A DNA stretch of 64,000 nucleotides, taken from Marininema halotolerans. Lineage in GTDB: Bacteria; Bacillota; Bacilli; Thermoactinomycetales; DSM-45169. The translations under genes and the position numbers were made by a program. This document shows positions 56,404 through 64,000 of the stretch, piece after piece. Each line of letters starts with the position of its first letter. The stretch's first letter is position 1. The notes under the pieces are model-generated. The model was not told the DNA's origin. It worked only from the letters and a program-made list of their open reading frames with translations, and ran no database searches. The stretch is from the NCBI RefSeq assembly GCF_900116235.1, contig NZ_FPAA01000004.1, positions 1-64,000 of the forward strand, read 5' to 3'.

Positions 56404-57180
56404 GTGCGAATTTCACTTATTCAGATGGATGTTTCTTTTGGAGATCCGATAAGGAATTGGCAACGCGTTGAACAAAGGGTAAGTCAAGCAGTAGCTCAGG
56501 AAGGTTCGAATTGGGTGGTGCTTCCTGAACTGTGGAATACGGGATATGATTTAACGCGTTTTGAGAAGATTGCCGACCGTGGAGAACTACCTGAGAAATT
56601 GGCTATGCTTGCTAAACAACATCAAATCTATTTAGTAGCGGGTTCGATTGGTGAAAAAGAGGGAGAGCAATTTTATAATTCATCCTATATCTTTTCACCA
56701 GAAGGACGCATCGTCACTCGTTATAGAAAAGTTCATCTCTTCCGGTTAATGGAGGAGGAGAAGGTACTTACCGCAGGAAAGCGTGATGGTGCGCTTTTCC
56801 CCCTAGGGGATGATTGGGGGGGGCTGATGATTTGCTATGACCTCCGGTTCCCAGAATTTACTCGATCACTTGCGATTCAAGGAGCGAAAATTTTATTTGT
56901 AGTGGCAGAATGGCCCCATCCCCGGTTGAACCACTGGCGGTTGTTAAATCAAGCCCGTGCCATCGAAAATCAGATGGTAATCGTTGCGGTTAATCGAGTG
57001 GGAACCGATCCTAATAATCAGTTCTGTGGTCATTCGATGGTGATCGATCCATGGGGAGAAATTCTCGTTGAAGGTGACGAGCAAGAAGGAATCTACACAA
57101 CCGATGTTGACTTGAGCCAAGTGACAACAGTAAGAAAGAAGATTCCGGTTTTTGAGGATCGCATGCCGGATTGTTATTGA
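56404..57180 (+). CDS. Carbon-nitrogen hydrolase (nitrilase superfamily, MtnU/omega-amidase-like)
   Basis: 258 residues with the catalytic triad Glu42 (LPELWNTGY), Lys109 (RYRKVHLF) and Cys144 (ICYDLRFPE). Closest in style to MtnU/YafV-type omega-amidases that hydrolyse 2-oxoglutaramate or the methionine-salvage 2-oxo acid amide. The nearby methionine gamma-lyase supports, but does not prove, a sulfur-amino-acid role. GTG start with GGGAGGGG. Confidence 0.88.
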   Translation: MRISLIQMDVSFGDPIRNWQRVEQRVSQAVAQEGSNWVVLPELWNTGYDLTRFEKIADRGELPEKLAMLAKQHQIYLVAGSIGEKEGEQFYNSSYIFSPEGRIVTRYRKVHLFRLMEEEKVLTAGKRDGALFPLGDDWGGLMICYDLRFPEFTRSLAIQGAKILFVVAEWPHPRLNHWRLLNQARAIENQMVIVAVNRVGTDPNNQFCGHSMVIDPWGEILVEGDEQEGIYTTDVDLSQVTTVRKKIPVFEDRMPDCY

Positions 57181-57195
57181 TCGATCTTGTGTCAT

Positions 57196-57229
57196 AAAAA
57201 AGTGTGGCGGATATCCGCCACACTTTTTT
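57196..57229. terminator. Bidirectional terminator after the nitrilase gene
   Basis: AAAAAGTGTGGCGG/CCGCCACACTTTTT stem with ATAT centre, between convergent genes. Confidence 0.93.
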
Positions 57230-57230
57230 A

Positions 57231-57581
57231 CTAATAGTATAGGGTTTCATCATCGGAAGTGGGACTTGCGTGTTTTTGGTCGACGGAGCGTTTGGACTTA
57301 GGGAGGGGGGGTTGAGTTGAAGTCGAATCAAACTCCGTCACCAGTGGGGTGCGTTCAATCTCGACTAAGGGATCGGGTGGTGTTGACTCAGTAATTTCAG
57401 TCACCATTTTTTCGCGGAACTGTAGGCGCTCCACTTCAACGGTATGTATTTCCTTGCGGATATGGATAGAATTGATCTCAAAATATTTGCTGAGTACATT
57501 TTTCAGGTCGAGATGAAACGCTTTTTTATCAATGGTTTCAATTTCACGGGCAATATCGATTTGAATATCCATTTTATGCAT
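57231..57581 (-). CDS. Hypothetical cytoplasmic protein
   Basis: 116 residues from ATG 57581 (a TTG three codons upstream has AGGAGG too close). N-terminal alpha/beta piece (DIQIDIAREIETIDKKAFH, KYFEINSIHIRK), then a disordered Pro/Ser/Thr-rich tail. No family recognised. Confidence 0.5.
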   Translation of the reverse strand: MHKMDIQIDIAREIETIDKKAFHLDLKNVLSKYFEINSIHIRKEIHTVEVERLQFREKMVTEITESTPPDPLVEIERTPLVTEFDSTSTQPPLPKSKRSVDQKHASPTSDDETLYY

Positions 57582-57691
57582 ACGGGGCAATACCTCCTAT
57601 GCTGAATTGATTGAAAAGTAGTGCTTTTATCATAGTAAGACAAAGCAAGATCAAGGACAATATCCAAGATCTTCTCTTTGCCTATCCTTTA

Positions 57692-58243
57692 TTAATCTTC
57701 CACTTGTTCTTGCTTCGGAACAGGGACATGTTCAAAGATCTTTCCGCTTTCAAAGGTTTTTACCAGTTCCTTTAACCAAGCATAATAAAGCTTTGCTTTT
57801 GTAAGCCGCTCTAAGTCGTTGTAAATCATGGTGGTTTCCTCGGGAGTGATGTCGGCTTCATCCAGAAGTTTTCGTAAATCGTCCTCTGTCCGGGAGATTG
57901 CGCGTGCATTTAATTCGATTTCCTTATCCCACATGACGCAAAAAAATTCAACGAAGGAACGCACTTGATCGTGTTCGGCTTCATAAAGGTCTTTCCGAAC
58001 GCCTTTTAACCATTTTTTATGGACTAATTTTAAAGAGGAGAGAGCTCGAACCCCCGTACTCATGCTCGTTTTGCTCATTCCTGTAAGATCCATCATCTCA
58101 TCTAAAGTCATCGGGTCTTCATGAAAAAACATGGTCCCATAGAGACGACCCATCGATGGACTTAGACCATACATGGCCATGGTTTCGGTCAGTGACTCAA
58201 TATAAACTCGCCTGGCTTCTTCAATTTTTGTGGGGAGAACCAA
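57692..58243 (-). CDS. gbsR: GbsR-type choline-responsive repressor
   Basis: 183 residues, GbsR/MarR winged-helix family: MYGLSPSMGRLYGTMFF and LTGMSKTSMSTGVRALSSLKLV (recognition helix). Divergent from gbsAB, as in B. subtilis, where choline relieves repression. Two equal palindromes flank the promoters. Confidence 0.92.
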   Translation of the reverse strand: MVLPTKIEEARRVYIESLTETMAMYGLSPSMGRLYGTMFFHEDPMTLDEMMDLTGMSKTSMSTGVRALSSLKLVHKKWLKGVRKDLYEAEHDQVRSFVEFFCVMWDKEIELNARAISRTEDDLRKLLDEADITPEETTMIYNDLERLTKAKLYYAWLKELVKTFESGKIFEHVPVPKQEQVED

Positions 58244-58285
58244 AGAAGTTCCTCCTTTCTGCTATGAGTAATTTGCCAACAGTAT

Positions 58286-58319
58286 GTACAGTTTATATTG
58301 TACGGTTTTATTTTTTCAA
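58286..58319 (-). promoter_or_regulatory. gbsR promoter with GTACA-N8-TGTAC operator-like palindrome
   Basis: Palindrome GTACA-N8-TGTAC at 58286-58303. On the minus strand TTGAAA (58319-58314), 16-base spacer, TATAAA (58297-58292), so the site covers the -10: probable autoregulation. Confidence 0.65.
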
Positions 58320-58528
58320 ATTCACCCCCTGTTTACAAAACAAGAGGAATCAGCATGAAAGGATACCTACCAGGAATCAGATTGGGAATTGTATCCATGA
58401 TAAACAGGGGATTGCCTTCATTATCTCCGGTGTGAATGCAAGGTATTCGATTGGAAAGGGTGATTGTAAGGGAATAAGGTGAATTTCAAATGAAATGATA
58501 AGAGAATGTACATGATAAAAGGGATGGG

Positions 58529-58592
58529 TTGTCAAAGACAATTGGGAAATGGTATCATTAGAAACAAACAGTTCGTACAGAAAAAACTGTAC
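58529..58592 (+). promoter_or_regulatory. gbsAB promoter and GTACA-N8-TGTAC operator-like palindrome
   Basis: TTGTCA (58529-58534), 18-base spacer, TATCAT (58553-58558). Palindrome GTACAG-N6-CTGTAC at 58575-58592, downstream of the expected start, suited to roadblock repression. Same spacing as the site at gbsR. Confidence 0.75.
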
Positions 58593-58612
58593 AAACAATA
58601 AGGGGTGAAACC

Positions 58613-60085
58613 TTGGAATCGAAAAAAATGTATGTTAATGGTGAATGGATCCACGCTCAGTCCGGAGAGACGCGGGAAATAATTAATCCTTACAATCAAG
58701 AGAAAATTGCAATTGTCCCCGAGGCGGGACGTGAGGATACAAAGGCTGCGATCCAAGCTGCTCGTACTGCTTTTGACCAAGGCGAATGGCCACATATACC
58801 CGCTGCTGAACGGGGAAAGAAATTGTTTCAGGTAGCGGCACTTATTGATGAGCATAATGAGGAATTAGCGACTTTAGAAACCCTAGATACGGGTAAAACG
58901 CTGGTGGAAAGTCGCGCAGATATGGAAGATATCGCTGGTGTATTTCGTTACTATGCTGGGTTAGCGGATAAAGATGGTGGCGAAACGATCGAGCCCCCTA
59001 TGCCCGATGCCATCAGTCAGGTGGTTCGTGAGCCAGTTGGGGTCTGTGGAATGATTACCCCTTGGAATTATCCATTGCTTCAGGCTTCATGGAAGTTGGC
59101 ACCTGCTTTGGCTGCTGGTTGTACCATGGTGTTAAAGCCAAGTGAAATCACGCCGCTTACCACGTTAAAAGTGGCTGAGTTAATGGAGAAGGTTGGCTTT
59201 CCCAAAGGCGTGGTGAATGTTGTAACCGGACCGGGTGCAACAGTGGGTGCACAGCTATCGGAATCCGATGAGGTTGATTTAGTTTCTTTTACAGGCGGGA
59301 TTGAAACGGGCCGCAAAATCATGCAGGCTGCCACAGGGAACATGAAGAAAATTGCGTTGGAATTAGGTGGGAAAAATCCGAACATCGTATTTGCAGATGG
59401 TGATTTTGAAACAACCGTCGATTATGCGATGAACGCGGTCTATTTCCATGCTGGACAAGTTTGCTCTGCAGGAGCTCGCTTGCTTGTTGAAGAGAGTATT
59501 CATGATCGTTTTGTTGAGGAGTTAGTAAAACGAGTCAAGAATATTCGACAAGGAAATGGGATGGATGAAGCCACTCAAATGGGCCCTCTAACTTCTGCAG
59601 AGCATCGGATGAAGGTAGAAGGTTACATTCAAGTGGGTCAAGATGAAGGGGCGAAACTGCTGATTGGGGGGAAACGACCCGAAGGAGCTGAGTTCGAAAA
59701 AGGATTTTTCTTGGAACCGACGATTTTCGATGGATGTGATACGAAGATGAGAATCGTCCAAGAAGAGACCTTTGGTCCCATTTTGACGATTGAAACCTTT
59801 AAGACTGAGGAAGAAGCAATCGCTCTTGCCAACGATTCTGTATACGGTTTGGCTGGGGCTGTGTGGACACAAGATATGAGTCGAGCACAACGGGTGAGCC
59901 GGAGTCTGCGTATGGGGACGGTTTGGATTAACGATTTCCATCCCTATTTCCCACAAGCACCTTGGGGTGGATATAAACAATCAGGGATTGGTCGCGAACT
60001 TGGAAAGACCGGTCTCGAAGAGTACACGGAACAAAAACACATTTTCCAAAATCTAAACCCTCAACCGATGGGTTGGTTTAAATAA
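58613..60085 (+). CDS. gbsA: Glycine betaine aldehyde dehydrogenase
   Basis: 490 residues, TTG start (AAGGGGTGA). NAD site features with GxxxxG-type FTGGIETG, catalytic ELGGKNP and Cys in GQVCSAGARL. Oxidises betaine aldehyde to glycine betaine. Confidence 0.95.
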   Translation: MESKKMYVNGEWIHAQSGETREIINPYNQEKIAIVPEAGREDTKAAIQAARTAFDQGEWPHIPAAERGKKLFQVAALIDEHNEELATLETLDTGKTLVESRADMEDIAGVFRYYAGLADKDGGETIEPPMPDAISQVVREPVGVCGMITPWNYPLLQASWKLAPALAAGCTMVLKPSEITPLTTLKVAELMEKVGFPKGVVNVVTGPGATVGAQLSESDEVDLVSFTGGIETGRKIMQAATGNMKKIALELGGKNPNIVFADGDFETTVDYAMNAVYFHAGQVCSAGARLLVEESIHDRFVEELVKRVKNIRQGNGMDEATQMGPLTSAEHRMKVEGYIQVGQDEGAKLLIGGKRPEGAEFEKGFFLEPTIFDGCDTKMRIVQEETFGPILTIETFKTEEEAIALANDSVYGLAGAVWTQDMSRAQRVSRSLRMGTVWINDFHPYFPQAPWGGYKQSGIGRELGKTGLEEYTEQKHIFQNLNPQPMGWFK

Positions 60086-60112
60086 CAGGTAAACATTTAA
60101 GGGGGAAACACC

Positions 60113-61321
60113 ATGACCATGCGATTCGAACAAATGATGGATCAAAAAAACTTTATTATGCCTACCAAAGTCGTCTCAGGAATTGGTGCATCTAAGCAGG
60201 CAGCGGATGAAATTAAAGCGTTGGGTGTTACCAAAGCAATGATCGTTACAGATAATGGGATTTTCCAAGCAGGAATTATTGATCCCATTGCGGAATCTTT
60301 GAAGGCTGCTGGACTCGACATTTATATTTTCCATGAGATTCAAGGCGAACCTGACACGGAGTTAGTGGCACGTGGAAGTAGCATTTACAAGGAACAAGGG
60401 TGTAATGGACTCGTTGCAATTGGTGGCGGAAGCTCGATGGATACAGCGAAAGCAATCGGTGTCGAAGCGGTGCATCCTGAACCCCTGTTAACCTATGAAG
60501 CTTCCGATAATGGTAAGCCTTTGGAAAATCGTATTCCTCCGCTAACGACAATTCCTACAACAGCAGGTACGGGTTCAGAAGTTACCCAATGGGCTGTAAT
60601 TAAAGATCCTGTTCGGGAAATCAAATTTAATGTGGGTGGTCCATTGATCCCCGCTCACCTAGCGATTATCGATCCTGAACTCCATTTGTCAATGCCGCCT
60701 CACATTACTGCAGCAACGGGTGTTGATGCGCTCTCTCACGCTATTGAGTGTTATACCATGCACCAATCACAACCGATTACGGATGCCTTTGCGTTGCTCG
60801 CGATTGAATACGTAGCAAAATATCTACGTCGGGCTTATGCCAATGGTGGCGACATTGAAGCACGTTATGGTATGGCGCAAGCTGCGATGTTAGCAGGACT
60901 TTCTTATGGGAGTGACTCTGCAGGAGCGGCTCATGCGATGGCTCAAACACTTGGTGGAATGGTTCCTGTCATGCATGGTCAATGTGTATCCGCCATGTTG
61001 CCTCCTGTGATGGAATTCAACTGGATGGGGAACCCAGAGAAATTTGCACGCATTGCTGTTGCCATGGGTGTCGATATTGAAGGGATGACACTGGAAGAAG
61101 CGGCGAAATCAGCGGTACTTGCTGTAGAAGAATTAGTTTTGGATGTTGAGATTCCAAGTCTGATCGAACAAGGTGTTGATCCTGAACAAATCGAACGATA
61201 TGCTCAGGCGGCGATGGAAGATCCTCAGACCTTTGGTAACCCACGGGTGATTAAGCGAGTCGAAGATTATCATTGGATCTATCGGCGTTCCTTGGGCTTA
61301 GAAGATTCTACGTTATATTAA
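60113..61321 (+). CDS. gbsB: Type III iron-dependent choline dehydrogenase
   Basis: 402 residues, Fe-ADH family: GGGSSMDTAKAIG, TIPTTAGTGSEVT, and metal ligands in DALSHAIECY, AHAMAQTLGG and MHGQCVSAMLP. Oxidises choline to betaine aldehyde; partner of GbsA. 27 bases after gbsA. Confidence 0.95.
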   Translation: MTMRFEQMMDQKNFIMPTKVVSGIGASKQAADEIKALGVTKAMIVTDNGIFQAGIIDPIAESLKAAGLDIYIFHEIQGEPDTELVARGSSIYKEQGCNGLVAIGGGSSMDTAKAIGVEAVHPEPLLTYEASDNGKPLENRIPPLTTIPTTAGTGSEVTQWAVIKDPVREIKFNVGGPLIPAHLAIIDPELHLSMPPHITAATGVDALSHAIECYTMHQSQPITDAFALLAIEYVAKYLRRAYANGGDIEARYGMAQAAMLAGLSYGSDSAGAAHAMAQTLGGMVPVMHGQCVSAMLPPVMEFNWMGNPEKFARIAVAMGVDIEGMTLEEAAKSAVLAVEELVLDVEIPSLIEQGVDPEQIERYAQAAMEDPQTFGNPRVIKRVEDYHWIYRRSLGLEDSTLY

Positions 61322-61334
61322 ACACCAAAGATAA

Positions 61335-61361
61335 AAAGGGCTCCCAACTGGGAGCCCTTTT
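61335..61361 (+). terminator. Terminator after gbsB
   Basis: AAAGGGCTCCC/GGGAGCCCTTT with T4. Confidence 0.9.
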
Positions 61362-61442
61362 AATTATTTTTTTATTTCCATACAGCTGACTAAACAGGCA
61401 ACAAGGGCATTTCATAGACTGATAGCAGGAGGTGCCCTTGAT

Positions 61443-62222
61443 ATGATGAAAATGGTGATTGATCCAGGACATGGAGGTGAAGATCCTGGCGTAGTAGCAG
61501 GGCAATTGCGTGAAAAGGATCTTACCCTTCAATTAGCCCTACGAATGAGGGGGTACCTGACGAGTCGCTATCGCGTCCATGTCTATATGACACGCACAAC
61601 GGATCGAACCCTTCGGCTTCGTGAGCGGGTGTCGTTGATTAATCATCACTATGCTGATTTCTTTTGCTCCCTTCATATCAATTCAGGCAAGGGGCATGGA
61701 TTGGAAAGCTATGTAAGTAAATCATCCTCTCTGGATCAATCCATCGAAGTACAACATCGTATTCACACAAAGGTAATCTCATTATTAGCACCCTATAAGA
61801 TCATGGATCGAGGAATGAAACAAGCTGACATGTATCTCTTGCACTATGCCATGGTGCCAGGAATTCACTTCGAGTGTTTGTTTATTGATACCGTTGATGA
61901 GCAACGGTACCTACAAAATCACTCCTTTATGACAAAGTTAGGGAATGCCATGGGTGAGGGGATCGCAAAAGCTCTACAATTCATCCCCCGTAGGGCGGGA
62001 ATTGTCTACCGAATTATTGCTGGTTCGTTCAACCAACGTGAGCAAGCAGTCGCTTTACAGAAATACTTACGCCTGGGTGGCATTGACTCGATGATTATGA
62101 ATGTGGGTGCTTCCCACCAATGTTATCAAGTGCAGGCGGGGGCATTCCAAGTTCGGTCCAATGCCGAAGCACGATTGCAAGACATCAAGGATATGGGATT
62201 TCTCGATGCCTATATTGGATAG
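61443..62222 (+). CDS. Sporulation-type N-acetylmuramoyl-L-alanine amidase (CwlC-like, SPOR)
   Basis: 259 residues: amidase_3 domain with IDPGHGG (His10), Glu24, SLHIN (His78) and Glu144, then a SPOR domain (about 185-259; YRIIAGSFNQREQAVALQKYL ... YQVQAGAF). No signal peptide, as in CwlC, which lyses the mother cell from inside. Confidence 0.9.
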   Translation: MMKMVIDPGHGGEDPGVVAGQLREKDLTLQLALRMRGYLTSRYRVHVYMTRTTDRTLRLRERVSLINHHYADFFCSLHINSGKGHGLESYVSKSSSLDQSIEVQHRIHTKVISLLAPYKIMDRGMKQADMYLLHYAMVPGIHFECLFIDTVDEQRYLQNHSFMTKLGNAMGEGIAKALQFIPRRAGIVYRIIAGSFNQREQAVALQKYLRLGGIDSMIMNVGASHQCYQVQAGAFQVRSNAEARLQDIKDMGFLDAYIG

Positions 62223-62225
62223 GGC

Positions 62226-63038
62226 CTATGGATGGGTGGGTGTGAGGTAGAAGAGACCTGCACTTACCGTTTCCACTTCCACACGTGGATGGTATTGCCA
62301 AATGCTTTCACGAAGGCGCTGTTTTTTTTCTTCATGGAGCTCATCACTCATTCGCCACTCCTCAGGATAAAAAGCATGCAGTTGGGCTAATTCTTGATTT
62401 AGCTGATCCATCGCTTGATCGGCCCAGGTGAGGTCTTGATTCTCAATCCATCCTTGTAGCCAATATTCTAATTCACCAACGGCTTCAGGGATGGAGAGGA
62501 TGGAGGGCAGGGTATGGCGCCGATCAGGTAGTTTATGGGTCCAATCACGTCCCTGTAGTTGTTGATCAAAGCCTTCGCTGATCGCACCCGTGCGAAGGTC
62601 AATTCCTAAGCTGATCAGATGGTCTTTTTTACGATCACATAGAAAAGAGACCTGATAATGAAGAACGAGCCAAGGTTCATAGGGAAGGGATCCTTCTTTA
62701 AGTAGACGAGGTCTTTTATCCTCGTAAAGCCTAACAAAACGGCCGTGGTTACGGGCAGAGCGGAGCATTTGCTGAAAGCGTGGAGCGCCAGAAGTGAGCA
62801 GATCTTCACGAACACCAGAGGGCGCTTTTCCTGGTTCAAAGGTGAATAATAGCGTAGCGGGTTGTGGTTCTAAGCCCATCTTCTCTACATACATCCAGTA
62901 AAAAGGGCGTTGAATAATATCCTTATCCACTTCAATGGAAAGGCGAGTTTCTATATAATCAGGATGCTTTTCGATCATGTGACAATCATAAGCTTCTAAG
63001 TAGCGGAGGGTTAAGGATCTAACTTGATTGGGTTCCAT
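62226..63038 (-). CDS. yqhG: YqhG family protein
   Basis: 270 residues, similar in size and layout to B. subtilis YqhG (MEPNQVRSLTLRYLEAYDCHMIEKHPDYIET...); function unknown. Overlaps the yqhH end by 20 bases, the same neighbour as in Bacillus. Confidence 0.85.
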   Translation of the reverse strand: MEPNQVRSLTLRYLEAYDCHMIEKHPDYIETRLSIEVDKDIIQRPFYWMYVEKMGLEPQPATLLFTFEPGKAPSGVREDLLTSGAPRFQQMLRSARNHGRFVRLYEDKRPRLLKEGSLPYEPWLVLHYQVSFLCDRKKDHLISLGIDLRTGAISEGFDQQLQGRDWTHKLPDRRHTLPSILSIPEAVGELEYWLQGWIENQDLTWADQAMDQLNQELAQLHAFYPEEWRMSDELHEEKKQRLRESIWQYHPRVEVETVSAGLFYLTPTHP

Positions 63039-64000
63039 CCATCAACACTTCCCGTTTTTCAATTTCCGTTCGGACTTGTTCTTCAGCACTGGCAAATTGG
63101 TCGCCAAGTTTGTCTAATTGTACTTGGATTTCTTGATCGTCCTTAGACTCGATTAAAATTCGCATTAAATTTTGCTCTACATCTTCTTTTAAGCCCATTT
63201 TCTCAAGGATGGTGTCAACTTCACCAATTACAGTCCGAAACATATCGATTTTTTCGTGGAGAAGCCAAACAATATGTTCTTCAATCGTATTTTCGGTTGC
63301 AAAATTAAAAATGGTAACATCCTCGGATTGTCCCAGTCGATGAATGCGTCCAATCCGTTGTTCTACGCGCATGGGATTCCAAGGAAGATCATAGTTGATG
63401 ATGTGGTGACAAAATTGAAGGTTGATCCCCTCTCCCCCTGCTTCGGTAGCGACCATGACCTGAGCTCGAGTTTGGAAAATTTCCCGCATCCAATCCTTTT
63501 TATTGCGTGCAAAGCCCCCGCGATAAGGGACTGCATAGATATTGTGTTCATTGAGTGCCCGTATCAATAGGTCCTGGGTCGCGCGATATTCAGTAAAAAT
63601 GATGACCTTATCATTAATTTCCTTCACCAGGCGAAGCGCTTCATTGACCTTTGACTGCGTTTGGACAGCTCGAAGCAGCCCTGCCAGGTGAAGGACTTCG
63701 GGGGAAAGAGATTCTAATCCGTCGCTTTCTCGTTTAAACAGCTTAAATAGGGTGTGAAAGGCAGCATCACGGCTACTACATACCTCCCGCTGTAAGGTGA
63801 TGAGAGAGAGTAGGCTTTTTAATTGGCCGCGGTTGGACTGGTATTGTTCACGAATAAACTGTGTAATTCCTTCATAGAGCGCGCGTTCCTCTGGAGAGAG
63901 GGTGACTCGTACGGTATGGACATGACGTTTGGTGAAGGAGATATGACCATCACTTCGTTTATTGCGAATCATGACGCGATGAACTTCTTCCCGCAGTTGA
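63019..64000 (-). CDS. yqhH: SNF2-type DEAD-box helicase YqhH, C-terminal part
   Basis: The frame is open to the window edge; the last 326 codons are seen. Helicase C domain with KVIIFTEYRATQDLL, VMVATEAGGEGINLQFCHHIINYDLPWNPMRVEQRIGRIHRLGQ (motifs V and VI; coordinates about 63300-63480), and a C-terminal helical tail. RapA-like ATPase. Confidence 0.9.
   Translation of the reverse strand, partial: QLREEVHRVMIRNKRSDGHISFTKRHVHTVRVTLSPEERALYEGITQFIREQYQSNRGQLKSLLSLITLQREVCSSRDAAFHTLFKLFKRESDGLESLSPEVLHLAGLLRAVQTQSKVNEALRLVKEINDKVIIFTEYRATQDLLIRALNEHNIYAVPYRGGFARNKKDWMREIFQTRAQVMVATEAGGEGINLQFCHHIINYDLPWNPMRVEQRIGRIHRLGQSEDVTIFNFATENTIEEHIVWLLHEKIDMFRTVIGEVDTILEKMGLKEDVEQNLMRILIESKDDQEIQVQLDKLGDQFASAEEQVRTEIEKREVLMDGTQSS

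Larger units (their letters stand above)
58244..58612. other. gbsR-gbsA regulatory intergenic region
   Basis: Contains the gbsR promoter with operator-like site (58286-58319) and the gbsA promoter with a second one (58529-58592). Between about 58325 and 58525 I see nothing further. Confidence 0.7.

Noticed and set aside
57600-57690. Terminator hairpin between the 57231 gene and gbsR
   Set aside because: The GATC-flanked repeat has a mismatched centre and no T tract; too weak to call.

Overview
The window looks like a chromosome segment of a Gram-positive, endospore-forming Bacillales bacterium. I infer this from the SafA-type coat protein, spoVB, a signal-less CwlC-type amidase, comN, gbsR-gbsAB, yqhG-yqhH, strong AGGAGG-type ribosome-binding sites and frequent TTG/GTG starts. 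A retained ruvC next to ruvAB, a split FeoB and separate SecD and SecF fit a Thermoactinomycetaceae-like lineage better than Bacillus proper, but the family is a guess. No rRNA, tRNA or CRISPR array was seen.

Layout. 1-553: right end of an IS200/IS605-type element carrying a TnpB fragment. It truncates a siderophore N-acyltransferase pseudogene that has its own promoter and Fur box. 1150-10934 (minus strand): a complete seven-gene siderophore operon, with biosynthetic genes in the rhbABCDEF order of rhizobactin 1021 followed by an MFS transporter. It has a strong promoter with a Fur box. 11000-13300: AT-rich accessory stretch with a decayed XRE-TPR (RRNPP-type) receptor, an intact 48-residue secreted-peptide gene overlapping its end, an IS-like imperfect palindrome and small ORFs. 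13296-16005: SGNH hydrolase plus ABC exporter. 16270-19122: safA, a CotS-like kinase and yebC.

19700-24710 is a metal block: CadA-type efflux ATPase with its ArsR/SmtB sensor, and feoA with a two-piece FeoB. From 25712 to 41380 the order ruvC-ruvA-ruvB-DUF2905-queA-tgt-yajC-yrzE-yrbG-spoVB-comN-secD-secF-CDF-recJ-apt follows the conserved Bacillus arrangement, interrupted by a PAP2-type membrane phosphatase with a structured leader. Then come mobB, homogentisate dioxygenase with a flavin reductase, an RsgA paralogue with an unusual leader, a GNAT, a fluoride-channel pair, an MDR-like protein of unknown role, a tandem PBP4-type carboxypeptidase whose first domain has lost every catalytic motif, a coupled GHL10-type glycosidase without signal peptide, dGTPase, methionine gamma-lyase, a nitrilase-family amidase, gbsR-gbsAB (choline to glycine betaine) with two matching operator-like palindromes, the CwlC-like amidase, yqhG and the C-terminal part of yqhH.

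How they work together. The left third is about iron: Fur-controlled hydroxamate-citrate siderophore synthesis and export, plus Feo ferrous uptake further along. No ferric-siderophore receptor is in the window. The middle is housekeeping (Holliday junction processing, queuosine, Sec export, RecJ) mixed with spore-coat genes. The right third combines cell-wall remodelling, sulfur amino acid catabolism and osmoprotectant synthesis. The most unusual items are the tandem PBP4 with a pseudoenzyme half, the TnpB element inserted in an already decaying second siderophore acyltransferase, the orphaned RRNPP peptide gene and two structured leaders of unknown class.
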